A stretch of DNA of 64,000 nt from Blasia pusilla (taxonomy: Eukaryota > Marchantiophyta > Marchantiopsida > Blasiales), in the NCBI GenBank assembly GCA_050084515.1, contig CM114274.1, forward strand, positions 12,896,001 to 12,960,000. The letters are read 5' to 3'. This document shows positions 44,500 through 57,224 of this stretch, in pieces. The notes under the pieces were generated by a model. It did not search any database. It saw nothing but the letters and a program-made list of their open reading frames with translations, and was not told the origin of the DNA. The stretch's first letter is position 1. Each line of letters begins with the position of its first letter. The position numbers and the translations under genes are program-made.

Positions 44500-47005
44500 G
44501 AGACAATAAAGGGTTAACAAAGGTTTAGGTCTAAACGAGAGCCGGGCACAAGGCCTTGTCTTCTCGACAAGAGAAAAAGTGTCTCACAACAAAAGAAACT
44601 TGGCATCCGAGAGTCCAAGACTTAGAGCAAAAGGCCAAAGTCGAAAATCCCAATCACTTTCTGTTGCCAAACCCATGAGCAGAGCAGATTCAAAACCAAG
44701 ATCAAGAGTGAAAAATAGGGCCTCTGACTCTCTTGAGTAGAGCAAAGCAAAGGCAGAGAGGAAACTTAGGCAAGTCGAACAAAGCTGCCTAAACCCTCTA
44801 GTGAAAGTGTAAACATGAAAGCTCTAGAGTGCAATATCTACGAAAACGTAAAGCTGCAACATAAGACTTGGCGGTCTAGGCTTCAAGCTATGGAATGAGC
44901 ACTCGAGGTTTGAGCAGTTTGAGCAAGGTGACAAGGTTACAAATTTGACACTCAGTCTCACACTCCACACTCCCGGGTCCTCGAGATAAAATCCAAATTG
45001 CAAAAGAGCCAAGCTGGCCCAAGCACGCGGACTCAGGCACTAATCAGAGTAGAAACTCAAGCAGAAGAAAGAGTGAACAGCCCGGAAAGGTCCTAGGATA
45101 TCGACTCCCAAGTCCCCAACACTCGGGCGTAAAAAGGATAACAGCAAGAAAGCCCACAGGACGCCAACTCCTGAGCACTCGAGCATAAACCTAAAAACAG
45201 ACGAAAAACCTCAGGCGCCTACTCTCGACTCCCTAGAACTCGACTCTCGACAAGCTTTGCCGCAGCAGCTGCGTCAAGGACCTAAAGTGAGGATTCTAAG
45301 GAATCGAATACAGACTCCAAACTTTGAAAAGACTCAGAACTTTGGAAGAGTGCTTCGCACGTTGGAGTGTGCAGCGGACTCAAAAGCCACTGCAGACGCA
45401 AATGACGTTCGAGGATCGTGCAGAAGAAGAGGAGAAAAGACAAGAAATTGCTAGTTGTCCGAACTCGGTCCAAAGAAGCCAACTCGCGAGTGCCCTCTCT
45501 AGCACGGCTTTGTTGCAGCATGCGCGTAAGGAACTCAAGGCGAAGTATCAAAAGGAAACTCTGCAAAAACTCAGCACTTCGAAGTTTGGACGAGCACAGC
45601 CACAATGTGCACACGATTTGGGAGGCGCAGTAGAGTGAAGATGCAAATCACATTGGAGGCTCGATCGCTCGATCCGCTCGAGCACAAACTGTTGACTCTA
45701 GGAGTCTGGGGAATGGACCCCTCCCGCTGCTCCGCCTCGCAGCCCTCGGTGGCTCGTTCCCCTTGGGCCTGGGGCTAAGGCTCCTGAGTCCTAACTCGCC
45801 CCAAATCCCCGATTCAACTTCCAACCCTAATGTTGCGGCTGTCCTACCTACGGCCAAGATTTTGTGATGAGAATCTGACGGTTCTTGCCACCTATCCGGT
45901 ATTCCGACCACCTGAAAGTGGTCCAGCAAAAATCCGACCTCCGTAAAACGCAATCCGGTAAGAATCCGGGTGAAGTGACCGGCAGCAGAAATATTCCGGT
46001 TAATTCCTCCCGGGAAGCGGCACATTTCCGGCTCAAGAAATCCCGGCCATCCATTTCCTGGAATGTCCCTGAAGCCGTCGGAATCTCAGCCGCCTAAATG
46101 TCCCGGACGTCGTCAATTCTAGATTCTAACCAGCCAGCTTTACACTATTTGCCGGTTCTCCCCGGACGTTGGGTGCAACTGGCATAAGTTGGGAAGGACG
46201 GGAGGTGTGGGCCGGACGCATAGGTATTTGAGCCAAAGGGTCAAGACATGCATAGTAGGCCATGGGTAAGGCTGAGGTAGGACCGGAGGAGGCACTTGTG
46301 GTTAGTGAGTTGGAAGGAGTCAGACGAACACGGTTGGCAGGGCTACATGGTTGTCAAGCTTACCACCTTGAGTTCGGAGGGGGTGGAGTTGAGGTTACGA
46401 GGCGCGTCTGGGCGAAGAGATTTCCAAGACGTGATGTTTCTTGGGCGTGGTTGGGATTTGCAAGGATTCTGATGGAGACATACACGCCAATGTTGATAGG
46501 AGGTTCCACGTGTTGGTCGAGGAGAGTGTTGTGCTGCGGAGGTTGATGTATCACATGGAGGAGTGGATGTTGATAGTGCCGTAGGTTGGAGGGCATGATC
46601 AGATTACCCATTTGAGTCCCTTTTCCCGCACTTATCTTGTGTGATTGAGAGTGTTGGGTATCGGGTAGTTGCTGGTGTTAGATGGGTGTAGCGATGGTGA
46701 CGAGTACAGTCTCCATGGATGTGTAGCATGTTTGTGGATATACGGCGGTTGTTGAGTAGGGATCACGTGTATGACTCAAGAGTGTCAGTAGTTAGGTGAG
46801 TTAGTTGGGAGGTTCATGGTGAGCCCGAGTGTTGAGTGTGGGTGGGGCCAGGTGTGTCATCACGGGATTGACATTAGCGTAGGTGAGCTAGTGAGGAGTG
46901 TGGGAGACTCTTGGTGAGTCTGAGTGCTTGAGCAGGTGAGACAAGGTTGTCATCATGGCGTTCTTCTAGGGTTCCAAAGAACGGAGTACTACGTGCAGTG
47001 ATAGT
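44500..47005. other. No gene seen; low-complexity and retroelement-leader-like sequence
   Basis: 44500-45640 is repetitive in words like ACTCGA and CTCAAG without a clear period. 45640-46250 is GC-rich with many CCGG-containing words (TCCGGT), and 46250-47000 is G-rich and leads into gag. Frames here have no recognisable domain. Confidence 0.4.
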
Positions 47006-47008
47006 GGA

Positions 47009-48276
47009 GTGACACGGAGTGGTGTGAGGTATCGAGAGGCTTTGAGTGAGGAACCACCCCGACTTCCACTAGTGGCTAGATCGTCATCACTAGACAACGA
47101 GTTTGGTGACGAGATCGCAGACGGGGACGATGATACGTGGAGAGAGATGGACGACATGGGCCACCAAGGCATGTATCATTTCTCGCGTGCGGTAGGCACC
47201 ATAGATCTTGATGATTTCATCCAGGAGTTCGACATGTGGTGTGACTTCCAGGAGATCAGAGCCCCTACGCGGTTCAACCCTTTCATGGTGTGGAAGGGTA
47301 TGTTCCAGCATTTAGAGGGTCCTCCGATGGATGACCATATGGAGTTCCGGTCTTTATACTTTGTAGAGATTGATGCGTGGAGGGTGTATTGGGCTCCAGG
47401 ATATGTGTCCACTAGTGGCCGCGAGGCGTATGATGGTAAAGTGAGAGCAGAGAGACCTTCACCATCAACCGGGGACTAGATGGAAAGGATGACAGTGAGA
47501 GTGGTGAGGTGGCAGAGACCTCTCATGATAGAGGATCACCGAGTTTCAATCCTACAAAAGAGTTCTTCCATAGTTGGGGAGGAGCTACCAAGGCGTGCTG
47601 ACCAACAAGTTGAAGAGTCTACAAGATTTTTAGCGGAGATCGGGTGGAGAGTCTGAGGGAGGCGTTCACGTGCATGCGACGGTTGATTGTTGCCACATAT
47701 GGGGTGACTAAGGCATAGTCAGTGCAGTATTGGTACGGGGTGGTAGATGAGGAGCTATGGAGGAGAGTTTGGGATGCGATATTGCTTCACACGGCAAAGC
47801 CCACATTGAAGGTGGTCTTCAAGTTGTCTGAGCGGATAGAGCTCAACATGAGTGAGGAGCAGGTGGTGACCACGGGTTTTTCACGGGATTCAACGGGTCG
47901 ACGAGTAGGAGTAGACCCACAGGTACCCCAGCATGCACTTGTACCACAAGAGCGGGCCTGTGGGCCCAGAAAGCAGGGCAGGTATTGTGAGTCGATGAGG
48001 CAACAGCCCGTACCAACATATCTTTCCCAACAGGGACCAGGGTTGGCTTGTTGGACGTGTGGTGGGTTACATAGGCAAAGGGAATGCCCACAACATGGTA
48101 GAGGGCCATGGGCGCCTCCGATTGCTCAAGAGCCACAGAGAATGGCCCCACCACAATTACAGTATGATCATTGTCACCGATATGGTCACACTAGGGATAG
48201 GTGTTATGATCTTCGTCGGGAGGCACGTCTTGAGGTAGGCAGAGGACTTGGGGGCAAGAGAGTTGGTGGAGATTGA
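47009..48276 (+). pseudogene. Ty3/gypsy gag with CCHC zinc knuckles
   Basis: The plus-strand frame from 47009 encodes a capsid-like stretch DLDDFIQEFDMWCDFQEI and FNPFMVWKGMFQHLEGPP, then breaks at about 47480-47720. It resumes with EELWRRVWDAILLHTAKPT and ends with two zinc-knuckle-like motifs, CWTCGGLHRQRECPQ and a second one, YDHCHRYGHTRDRC, in which the first cysteine position is tyrosine. This is nucleocapsid/capsid sequence of an LTR element, which would package element RNA. It is degenerate: stops and a frameshift between the halves and imperfect knuckles. Confidence 0.72.
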
Positions 48277-49627
48277 GTGGTAGATGATCGTGGTGATGGA
48301 GTGTCATCACCAGTCACGGGAGATGGAGGACGTGCACCCGATGCAGCGCTCCTTATGCACATCAATCAATTGGAGCATAGGATTGTTGCCATGACGATGA
48401 TGCAGCTACATGCCTGCCCACAGCTAAGAATAGCTTGTGTGGCGCCAGCCTCCACATCATACCACAATGCTGGTGAGGATTCTACAGGGATGGGATTTAT
48501 GTGTACTGCGGCTCACGTTAAGGCTGCTGCGGTGGTGACTCGGGGTGCTGCGAGAGTAACCGAGCCATCGAGAGGTGGGGATGAGATTGACCCACACAAG
48601 GGGACCGATGGGCGGCAGGCCCAGGGTTCCCCAGTCATTCACGTTGTCAGAGGCATTGCATACACCGTGGATGGTGCCTTGACGACCCATAGTACCTACA
48701 AGTGGGACATGTGCATCGACGTCACGAGGAGTTGGAGAGACAACTCCTATGCCGGCTCAGGAGGAGCCAATGTTGACCATGTTGTTGGAGGTGGCCACTA
48801 CGGTGAGCCAGACTCCATTTTTTTCCGCCATGGACTTGGCGTCATTGGGAGTTGGACCAGCAGAGATGTTGCGGCTGGCCGCCATGTTGTGTGAGCATGG
48901 AGAGGTGACTACCTCTCATTTAGAGGTAGTTGAAGAGGTGGTGGACTTGCCCTCAGAGCAAGAGCTCACGACGTTCCCCATTGAGTCATGGCATGCGGCG
49001 GCAACAAAGTTTGTAGACATGCTAGCTCGAACGGCCATAGAGCGAGCCATGATCACTCCATGTGTGGTATTATTGGATAACCGAGCAAGAGTGTTTCGCT
49101 TGGTTAGTCCCATAGGTACGGTGTACCACCCGCAGCGCATCCTACTTGATTCGAGAGTGCAACCCTTGATGTTAGGGAAGGGGGTGTGTTTGGCGTTGGG
49201 ATTACAAAAAGGCAACATCGAGCATTTTCCCTTTCAGATTTAGACCTCTATTGGGGGCGTATCATCCATGCAGATCATGACTCAACATGAGTTGGTGGTT
49301 AGACTCAAGCCAGAGCATGAGTCGGATAATGCGATGGTGCGCACTCGGGAGAATACGACACCAGCACAGACGTATGATGTGTTGGTAGGGAGTACGGTGT
49401 TGTACCCTATTGGTTTTATTCTGGATTTTTGGGAGGAGACAATTTCTTATCGGCCAGGATTGCGATCAAGTGATGGACGGGTGAGCCATCTACCGGTCAG
49501 TTTGCAGGAGTTAGTGGTGGTCGACCATGTGAGGATATGGTCACCACATTGGCAGCATTCACAAGTGATGTTCGCTGATCATGAGGGTTTGGGGAGAGGA
49601 GCACACATGCAGAGGACATTCCCGTAG
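48277..49627 (+). pseudogene. Retropepsin region of the same Ty3/gypsy element
   Basis: After a low-conservation linker, the frame 48749-49243 carries FRLVSPIGTVYHPQRILL followed by DSRVQPLMLGKG (protease core at about 49149) and ends at TAG 49241-49243. The same frame then continues with TSIGGVSSMQIMTQHEL and TYDVLVGSTVLYPIGF to 49627. The catalytic motif DSG is DSR here (GGA to AGA), so the protease is dead. The sister copy at 1.8-2.25 kb has an intact DSG but the TAG at the same place after the core. Confidence 0.75.
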
Positions 49628-49782
49628 TGGATAGTCCCACGGAGAGACATACCAGGGTGGGTGTCTTTTCCAATGGAAGAGAGTTGCTTTATTGTTGTTG
49701 GGGACGAGCGTTGAGATGCGTGGAATGCAGACAAGCTCATGAGGCAGTCGTGGAGCCGTGTTTATGTTTGGAGTAGGGTACC

Positions 49783-49850
49783 AGAGTGTTAGATCTCTTC
49801 GGAAGGATCAACACGGCGGGTTGTTGCAGTATGGCAGTGTTGCGGGGATG
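49783..49850 (+). pseudogene. Start of the C5-methyltransferase domain, truncated after motif I
   Basis: RVLDLFGRINTA at 49783-49818 matches motif I of the methyltransferase in the copy at 1480-1518 (RVLDLFGGISTG), at the expected distance after the protease. Sequence then changes within about 40 bp to non-coding, so the remainder of the methyltransferase and pol is deleted. This independent copy confirms that the methyltransferase is a standing part of the element. Confidence 0.6.
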
Positions 49851-51555
49851 ACGGCACCAATGGTGCTAGATGTGTATAGGATAGAAGATCTTGTCTGTAT
49901 ATATCTATGTGCTATCTAGAGTTAGGGGGACCCAACTGCTAGCTAGGGGGCGGTTGTGGGGTCCCAATGTATATGCGTGAGTATGTTTCATTTATGTGTG
50001 GATCTACCTATATGTTGGGGAAGATCGGTGATGTGTGGTGTGTAGATGTAACCAGCGATGTGGGTTGTGTAGCGATGTGTATGCGCACGACATAGTCCTC
50101 CTCTCTCCACTATCACTACTTTTTATTGACAACCCATTTTGGTGGTGTTACAATATGCACAAGCATTACCATAGACACGTTTAGTTGATGCTCATATATT
50201 TGTTTGAATTCCTTCCTTCCTTTTTTTTCAGTTCTTGTATTCTTCCTTGTTGGATTTTTTACTTTCCTTCTCTTATCTTGTGATTTTTTGTATGAATATA
50301 GAAGTTGATATAATGAATCAGATTTTCTAAATGAAATTTACTATTTTTTACTCTATTTTTGTAATAATTTCAAGAATTATGAATGGGAAATTCCATAGTG
50401 ATTATCAAACTACTTTATAAGAATTAAATCTTACATTGATGCAATCTATACCATAATACTAGGAAAGGAGGATTACATTTTTTGGTGCTTCCACTCCAAA
50501 AAAAAAGAGTGAAGCCCTTCTTTAAGCTCATGTTTGTTAAGATTCAAGTGGATTTGCATTGTGTATGGATGTTTTTTTAAAAAGATTGTACCCAAAGTTC
50601 TTTTCTTTGAAACTTCAACACCGGCTAACAGCTCAAAGTTAGAGGAGATACAAATTAGAATTTAAAATTTTAAAAGCCTCCAAGACATACCATGAAACTA
50701 TTATAAAAAAATTGCATGAACCTAAAATATTATATAATGGCATTATAGAAATTATGTATTTATGCCATACATCCACAAGTCTTTATGAATCTATATTATA
50801 AAGAAGGAAGAGGTTACTTTATTGAGTGGCTTCACTCCCTAATAAATCACAGTTTTTTATAAAAGGAAAGTTTGTTAGAAAAGAGAAATTTTGTACATTT
50901 TGATACTCTAAATCCATACAAATTGAATACAATCAATAGCATTCAAAAGTTATTATCTACTATTGAGATATGGTACTGCTCATGGATAGAATAATCCTAA
51001 TCCAGGTTTTTTTTTTTCAATCTATCAACCCTTCCCTCTGTGGACCCCTCATAAAATTATTTAAAACAACTCCCGTATTTCACTTCCTCTAGAATATTTA
51101 TCTATTCATGGGAACTCATGTGCTTCCTTAATAGTATAGACCAGTATGGTGCTATATGCGGGAAAAAAAGTGTTTAAAATTTTTTTATTAGTTTATACCC
51201 CCTCTGGAAGGAAGAGAATATTACATAAAAATTTAGATATTATTTATGACCCCTACAAGAAATCGATTTTGAGTGCAGAATTTAAACGCAAAATATAAAT
51301 TATTCTACATGCTTGTTGTAAAATAAGAATTTGTAACAATATGATATCAGCATCCGTATTAATATTAATACGATTCAAAATAACCTTTACTAGAATTCCT
51401 TTCTTCAACGTTGTATTATTCCCTCCTCGTTCATCGTGAAACTCAAAACGACTTCGCTGTCCATGTGAAATATTTTCTTATTTCAGCATGTGTTTGCAAA
51501 TAAAAAAGCACTCTAATGTAACTACGACGACAACAACGTCGTCTTAGCTTAGGAA
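49850..51555. other. AT-rich, no gene seen
   Basis: From 49850 to about 50150 a G/T-rich stretch may be the 3' untranslated region or LTR of the preceding element (it includes GTGGGGTCCCAATGTATATG and ends near GGTGTTACA). From 50150 on it is AT-rich without long frames. The word TGCACAAGCATT around 50155 recurs near 62410. Confidence 0.4.
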
Positions 51556-51559
51556 TGCG

Positions 51560-52440
51560 TGCCAAGAATGTGGCTAAGAATTCATCGCTGGCTCGCCGGG
51601 AATGCATGTATTAAACGTGAGTCGGAGGCGGGGGGAGGGGGTCCGCATAGCTACTGAGTCTCTACACGTGGTCGTTTTTTGAGCGCCGAACGTTGCGTGA
51701 GAATGCCGAAGTTAAGGAGTACCGTGAGCTGCATCCCGGAAGCGAGGTCTTACCTGCAATCACCGCCGGGAAGAGTAGGTGGCTTCAGCACTTGGACAGC
51801 GTGGGGCCGAAGGGCGCCTCTACGACGTACAGGCTGTTTCCCCTTACGTAGTCCTCCGCCCCTAGTCTGGTACGGAGGCTGAAAGCCTGGCAGGGAAATG
51901 CTGAGGCTACTGAGCATGTGCCGGCACGCCATTCGCCAACTGGGACCGTTGTTAGCTCTGCTCACCCAATCTGAACCGGACAGCTGTCACAAGAGAACGT
52001 CTGAGCCGAACAATGCTATCTGTCAAAGGGCCTGTTAGCGGATCGAGAAGGCGCCCGTTAGTGGGCCGTTACTTTATCTGGAGCGGTACCGTGTTTGTCC
52101 AGGCCAGAAACGCACAGAACTGTCCGTCCGTCAACGCGGACCGGCGAATTTTCTACTTGTTTGTCTTTGGGGCCCACGCGGCTCGAAAAGACCACGTGAG
52201 TCCTTGGGGACAAAGACAGTGAGCCGTCATACCGCTGGTCAGTGGCAGTTTCCCAGGTGGGATTGGTCTAGATTCTAGTTTTGAACGAAAGATGCCCTCG
52301 GGAAGTACCGGCTCCGATGGCCCTAGCCTTCCGTCAGGTGGACGTTGGGGTCGAAATTCTCCGCTCTTCCAGCCTAATCTACTTCTTTTTTCCCGGAGTT
52401 ACCGGTTCTAAACTATACTAGCAGACGCTCCAGATTATGA
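51560..52440. other. GC-rich island in AT-rich DNA, possible organelle-derived insertion
   Basis: Base composition changes sharply at about 51560 and 52440 relative to the AT-rich flanks. The sequence contains no convincing gene. Words such as GGCCGAAGGGCGCC, GAACGTCTGAGCCG and TGAGCCGTCATACCG resemble plant mitochondrial intron or spacer sequence to my eye, but I cannot confirm this. Alternatives are a fragment of a GC-rich transposon. Confidence 0.35.
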
Positions 52441-54780
52441 TTATTATGATAAACATGTGATTGATTGAAGATTGGGATTATTTATTGAATCAATATTCTA
52501 TCGTCTGAAGGGCAAAGTATCAACATGAGGAGCATTTAAAAATCGAAAGGGTAAATTGGGTAATATGTGATAATCATATTCAACCATATTATTTTGTCAT
52601 TTAAAAGAGAGATTCAATTCCTCTTGAGTTTTAAAAACGAGTTTGGCCACTTTGTTCAAGGATATCTCACCATCGTGGACAAAATCTAATAGGACTCGTG
52701 ACATCTTGGAGTACATATCATTGTGATATATAATTAGAGCTATTGCAATAGGAGACTTTGGAAATCTTTTAAAATGTGGGGCTAATGTTTAATTTTTTCT
52801 TCATGAATGAATATTCTTACAAGTCAAAGAAGTTCTCTATAAATGTATATATCCACTTTATTATAAAACAAATTTAAATTCTCTATTGATCTTTACTTTT
52901 GTGAGTTTTCTATTATAGGTCCCATCTACTTATCTTGTTGGACGCACATGTCCCTTTTTGGCAGCCTCGTGATCTTTTCGATTTTTCCATCTGCTTAGAA
53001 TATCTAACTTTTCTATCCATAATTGTTTAATTTATAGTGTTATCAATGGAATTTTAAATTTTATGTGGTTGTAATAATTGGTGGTGATACACAAAAAAGT
53101 TTCATTTTACCACAATGGCAAATATCCTAGCATTTTTCCAAGATATATTTTAATAAATCCCTTTGCCACTTTAGCGCAAGGCTTGTCCTAATTCCACTAC
53201 ATAATATTCCTCCGAGTGTCATGTATTGTTAAAGTAAGGAGTGGATGATATGTAAAGCATTGAAAAGTTTGAAGCAAAGTCATAATGGGCTTAAGTAAAA
53301 GAAGTTCAATAGCTACTCAATCCAGGACTTTTAGGAGGCGTAAGGCTTGAAGTGTCAATATACAACATCTTCAATCAAACCCAACTCTAAAGACTTAGTG
53401 TGTTACCATCACATCAATTCTTCTTAGATCAAGTGTGGAAAGTAGAAATCATGAATTGGGCTAAATATATTCTGTCCCACTTAATAAATATAAATTTTAA
53501 AAATTTGACCCATAATGAAATAGTTCAAAGTTTTTCATATATGTGGGAGAACATAAAGGAGGATTCAAAATTTAGAATAGTTTTCCTATAAGTACAAATT
53601 TCTAACCAATCTATGTTTGTTGATATGTACATGTCTAAGATCCATGTTGTGAGTTGTGCAAATATGACCAATGCGATGTATATGCGCATAACATGTGCCA
53701 TACGACACACAACAAGTAGTACCTACCCAGGCCTCCCACTCATGAAGGCAATCCCTTCATGGATGGAAGTATTTTGTGACCCACATCCCTAGGAGTATAT
53801 AAGCTTTGCAAAAAGTGGACGATGTGGATGGCGATGAAAAGTGACAGACATAACATATTGCATGAACACTATAAATTTTTTTGGAATCCAAGGGAAAATT
53901 TAATTGCACAATCAACTAAGTCCCTAACCTACCTAGAATTCATACAATGCTAAGTATTTTTTCACCACTTATAAGTTTGTATAATTAGTATACTTCCTCA
54001 AACAATGAGTCTATCATATGTTTCGCATAGTACGTCGAGGTACGTACCTCAACATAATATTCCGCTAAGGTTTGAGGCTACTCTGTACGAGGCATATATT
54101 CCCTCCTTTTCAACTTTTTTGTATGGTACTAGGATCATCTTCCAATTGTGTGCTCGTTATCAAGGAAGTAATGCAGACGACATCTAAACTTCAATTATTG
54201 CAAGCAAAGGTGAGTACATGTGAGAACGTGCTTCTCAGCAAAGGAACCAACAAAAAATATAACCTATCGCACCTCATTGCATTCCCAACCATCCACATAT
54301 ATATCAAACACATCGGTGTCCCCCATTTGACTCTTTGAGATACTCCCCATCTTCTTTGTTACCAAGAGGATCACGAGCACCAAATGAGAACCCCATCCCT
54401 TTTATAAGGAATGGAAGAAAAAATCCCATTTGCAGCTCTAGGCAGACCAAATGCAAGTCTCTTGCAACCCAACTCTAAGACCCATGGTCCCAAAGTGCTA
54501 GTCTCAATAGCTGCTATTTTCAATTTGCGAGTCCATTTCCAGCTAAAAGCAAGTCGCAACTACATAAACGTCGTCAGCACTCGCTAAGGTACATCAAGCC
54601 ACAAAGTATAAGCTCTTGGAAAAAAAATGGATTCGCAATGGAACCACATCTAAACCTCTATCCCTACTAGAGAGATGGGATAAAGGTACGTTTACCACAT
54701 GTCGCAAATGTACCTCATCCAAAATGTCATAAACAGGTTACAAATCACAAGAAATTCTTTTATCTTTGAAAACCTAAACT
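52440..54780. other. AT-rich, no gene seen
   Basis: Long AT-rich stretch. Only short frames occur, without recognisable domains. Confidence 0.5.
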
Positions 54781-55476
54781 GATTGAGAGCAATTGTGGAT
54801 ACCACTACCCCATACATTTATCAGCCACCAAGAGTGCCTTCTTGCTTCTTCTATGCATCATTAATTTGTGTGCTATACACTAACTCTTATACACTTTTTT
54901 ATTTCCATTCAAACTCTCATAGTGTATTCTATTCTTCTCTTCATGCACCTCACTTAAGGAAGAAAATGTCCTTTGGTCGAGAAACGTGTGCCTCTCTTCG
55001 AACAATCTCTGCTAGAAGTCGAGAAACGATTTTGTTTGGGAGGCAGAATTCGGGTTCCTCTGCCACGTTTGAGACAATTTCAAACGTGCATGTGGTTGAA
55101 GGAGGACTCGATTGAGAAAGGGTTTTGTTTGGGAGCCAAGAAGCACTCAGATTGCTGTTCCACGCTTCGAGCGCCTTCGTGGAATGATGTGATCGAAGGA
55201 GGATTCGATCGAAAAACGGTTTTGTGTATGCGAGGATTCCTGGGCCGCGTAGTAAATCTAGAACTTCTGGAGGTGTGTGTTGGTCTCTCGGTGAGTGAGT
55301 GCGAGCGGATTGTTGAAGTGCCGTATGCGCCGGGGACGTGATCGGGATGAGAAGCAGGAGCCGAGGGGTCGATTGATCGAGAGAGGTGGTGGATCGGGGC
55401 GATTAGAAGGGATCGAGCGGTGAATTTCAGCACTGAATTTTTTTTGGGGGGGTTTGGCCGATAAGGTTTGGATATT

Positions 55477-57214
55477 ATGGCGACTGCTGCGTCTCGAGGT
55501 AGGGCCCTCGCTCTTTACCGCAGGCTGCTGCGATCCGCACGGATCTGGCCCGGTCCCGCTGCCGAAAAGCAGTATATCTTGGTATGAGTTTCGTAACCTT
55601 GTTTGCTCGGTAGAGCTCTGTTGGAGTGATTTCTTCAGGATTGCTCTGTGCATCACCCCTTCTCTGATGCAGTGGAGGACTTGTGGTAGCGATTCAAAGA
55701 GCTTGGGTATTCGGAATTGGAATTTTGGAGCAGTAAATTAGAGGGTGGGGGATTGACATCTGGGAAGTCGTTCTTGGATTCGGATTCGAATTTGGGAGCA
55801 GTACTTTATAGGGTTTGGATGTGCGTGGGTTGCTATCTGATTGCTCAGCTGCGTTTCTTCTGCAATTTTCAGAGTTTCTCTTACGATGCCCCCCTACTTG
55901 CTTTTCGGGACTCTCCATGGATTTGGTCGTAGAAAATCTCCGGGTCTACCAGAGAAACTCTTCAGTGTTTTCTCGAGTCAATCCTCTTACGGTTGAACTG
56001 CCAGTTTCGTCATGCAGTGCATAGTGTATGCAAATCTAGCTTCATCCTCTCTTGAGGTTGCAGTGTGCAATGACTTCTTGTCTGCATATCTGGGAGAGTT
56101 TCTACATTTAGCCGTTTCTCGTAGAAGGAAACATCCTTGTCTAGAGAATTAACTCTCAAGACTTCTCCGCAATATATTGGTAGAGCTAGATTAAGTGGCA
56201 GAGATCATGAAACTGGATCTTTGCACGCCTCCTTTGTTTGCCCACGGTGTTCAACTCATTTGTTATTTTGATCTATGCCTTCATTCATTGGCGATTCTGA
56301 CTGCAATTCTTTGACCCCAGGAAGAAAGTCGTTCTCAATTCAGGTTGAATCGGAACATAGTACAAGCTGAGGAAATAGATCAGAAGGTATGTAATCTGGA
56401 TTGGTCTTGACTACTGTCAGCAGCTTAGTTGAAATATAATCTCTACACATGTCTAACAGCATAGGTGTGTCAGTGGGCGGAATTGTTTCCTTGGCGTTTA
56501 GTGTCTCCCTTTTTTCTGTCTTGATGCGAATGTCCCATCCTTCATTCGTTGGATTTCTTCGTGCCACTATTTCTTAGTTGTGCTTGTGGTTCTCTCAGAT
56601 TTTTGAAGGGGAGTCAAGACATGACATTGGGTGGCACTACAAGATTCCATATCCACGCCTTCATAACATTCCTACAGGCTCCGTGACTGAAAATCCTACA
56701 CGAGTAGCAGCTTCAAGTTGGGAGGTGCTTTCTTATCCCATTGTCCCGGAATCCCCTCTGCGAATTACCGTTGTACACGTTGATGTGTCCGATAGAATTT
56801 CGTCCCACCGAAGCTTTGAGGTCAAAATGGAACTTTCTGCTTCTCAAGTTCCCATTTAAGGAATCAAGGCTGACATTATTCAGTTTTCTTACTGCTCTCA
56901 ATGGTCTTATGATAAGACATTTGGATATTATCTTAAACAATAGTTATCACGAACTAAGGAACAGAAGAAGCTATGGCAAACCCTACAACTCTTTACAAGT
57001 TCCTGGGGTGTGTATTGTGGAATTTTATGAGAATGCCTACTATCTGCCAGAGTGTAGCGAGGGTAAGCTTTTCACGTGAGCTCATAACATTGGTGTGTTC
57101 TTACAAGCATCTGATTGGCAGGTCCCTTCAATGGACATGGGGTCTTTGGATGATGACACAAGCAAGCCTCCTGGATCTAAGGGAAGCTCGTCAAGTCTCA
57201 GCACAAGGAACTAA
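55477..57214 (+). CDS. LYRM1: LYR motif-containing protein 1 homologue, four exons
   Basis: Four plus-strand exons join in phase 0 at GT-AG sites: 55477-55581 (donor GTATGA), 56321-56386 (acceptor ACCCCAG, donor GTATGT), 56599-56724 (acceptor CTCTCAG, donor GTGCTT) and 57122-57214 ending in TAA. The 129-residue product has the LYR motif in ALALYRRLLRSARIW, then EKQYIL and EESRSQFRLNRN (exon 2), and WHYKIPYPRLHNIPTG in exon 3. The combination 'EKQYIL...R.LFR.N' and 'HYKIPYPR' is characteristic of LYRM1. LYR proteins are small mitochondrial-type factors that bind acyl carrier protein and assist assembly of iron-sulfur or respiratory proteins; the specific LYRM1 role is not settled. The last exon is Ser-rich and its boundaries are less certain, since an unspliced reading of exon 3 stays open to 56859. 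No sign of decay is seen. Confidence 0.87.
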
Positions 57215-57224
57215 ATCTCAAGCT

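Noticed and set aside
54783-55433. Overlapping frames upstream of LYRM1 (110-122 codons)
   Set aside because: No recognisable domain, mutual overlap on both strands, and internal near-repeats such as TTTTGTTTGGGAG. Probably promoter or 5' untranslated sequence.
56578-56859. Unspliced reading of LYRM1 exon 3 as a separate gene
   Set aside because: The LYRM1-conserved part ends at WHYKIPYPRLHN; sequence beyond 56724 looks intronic, and splicing to 57122 keeps the frame.
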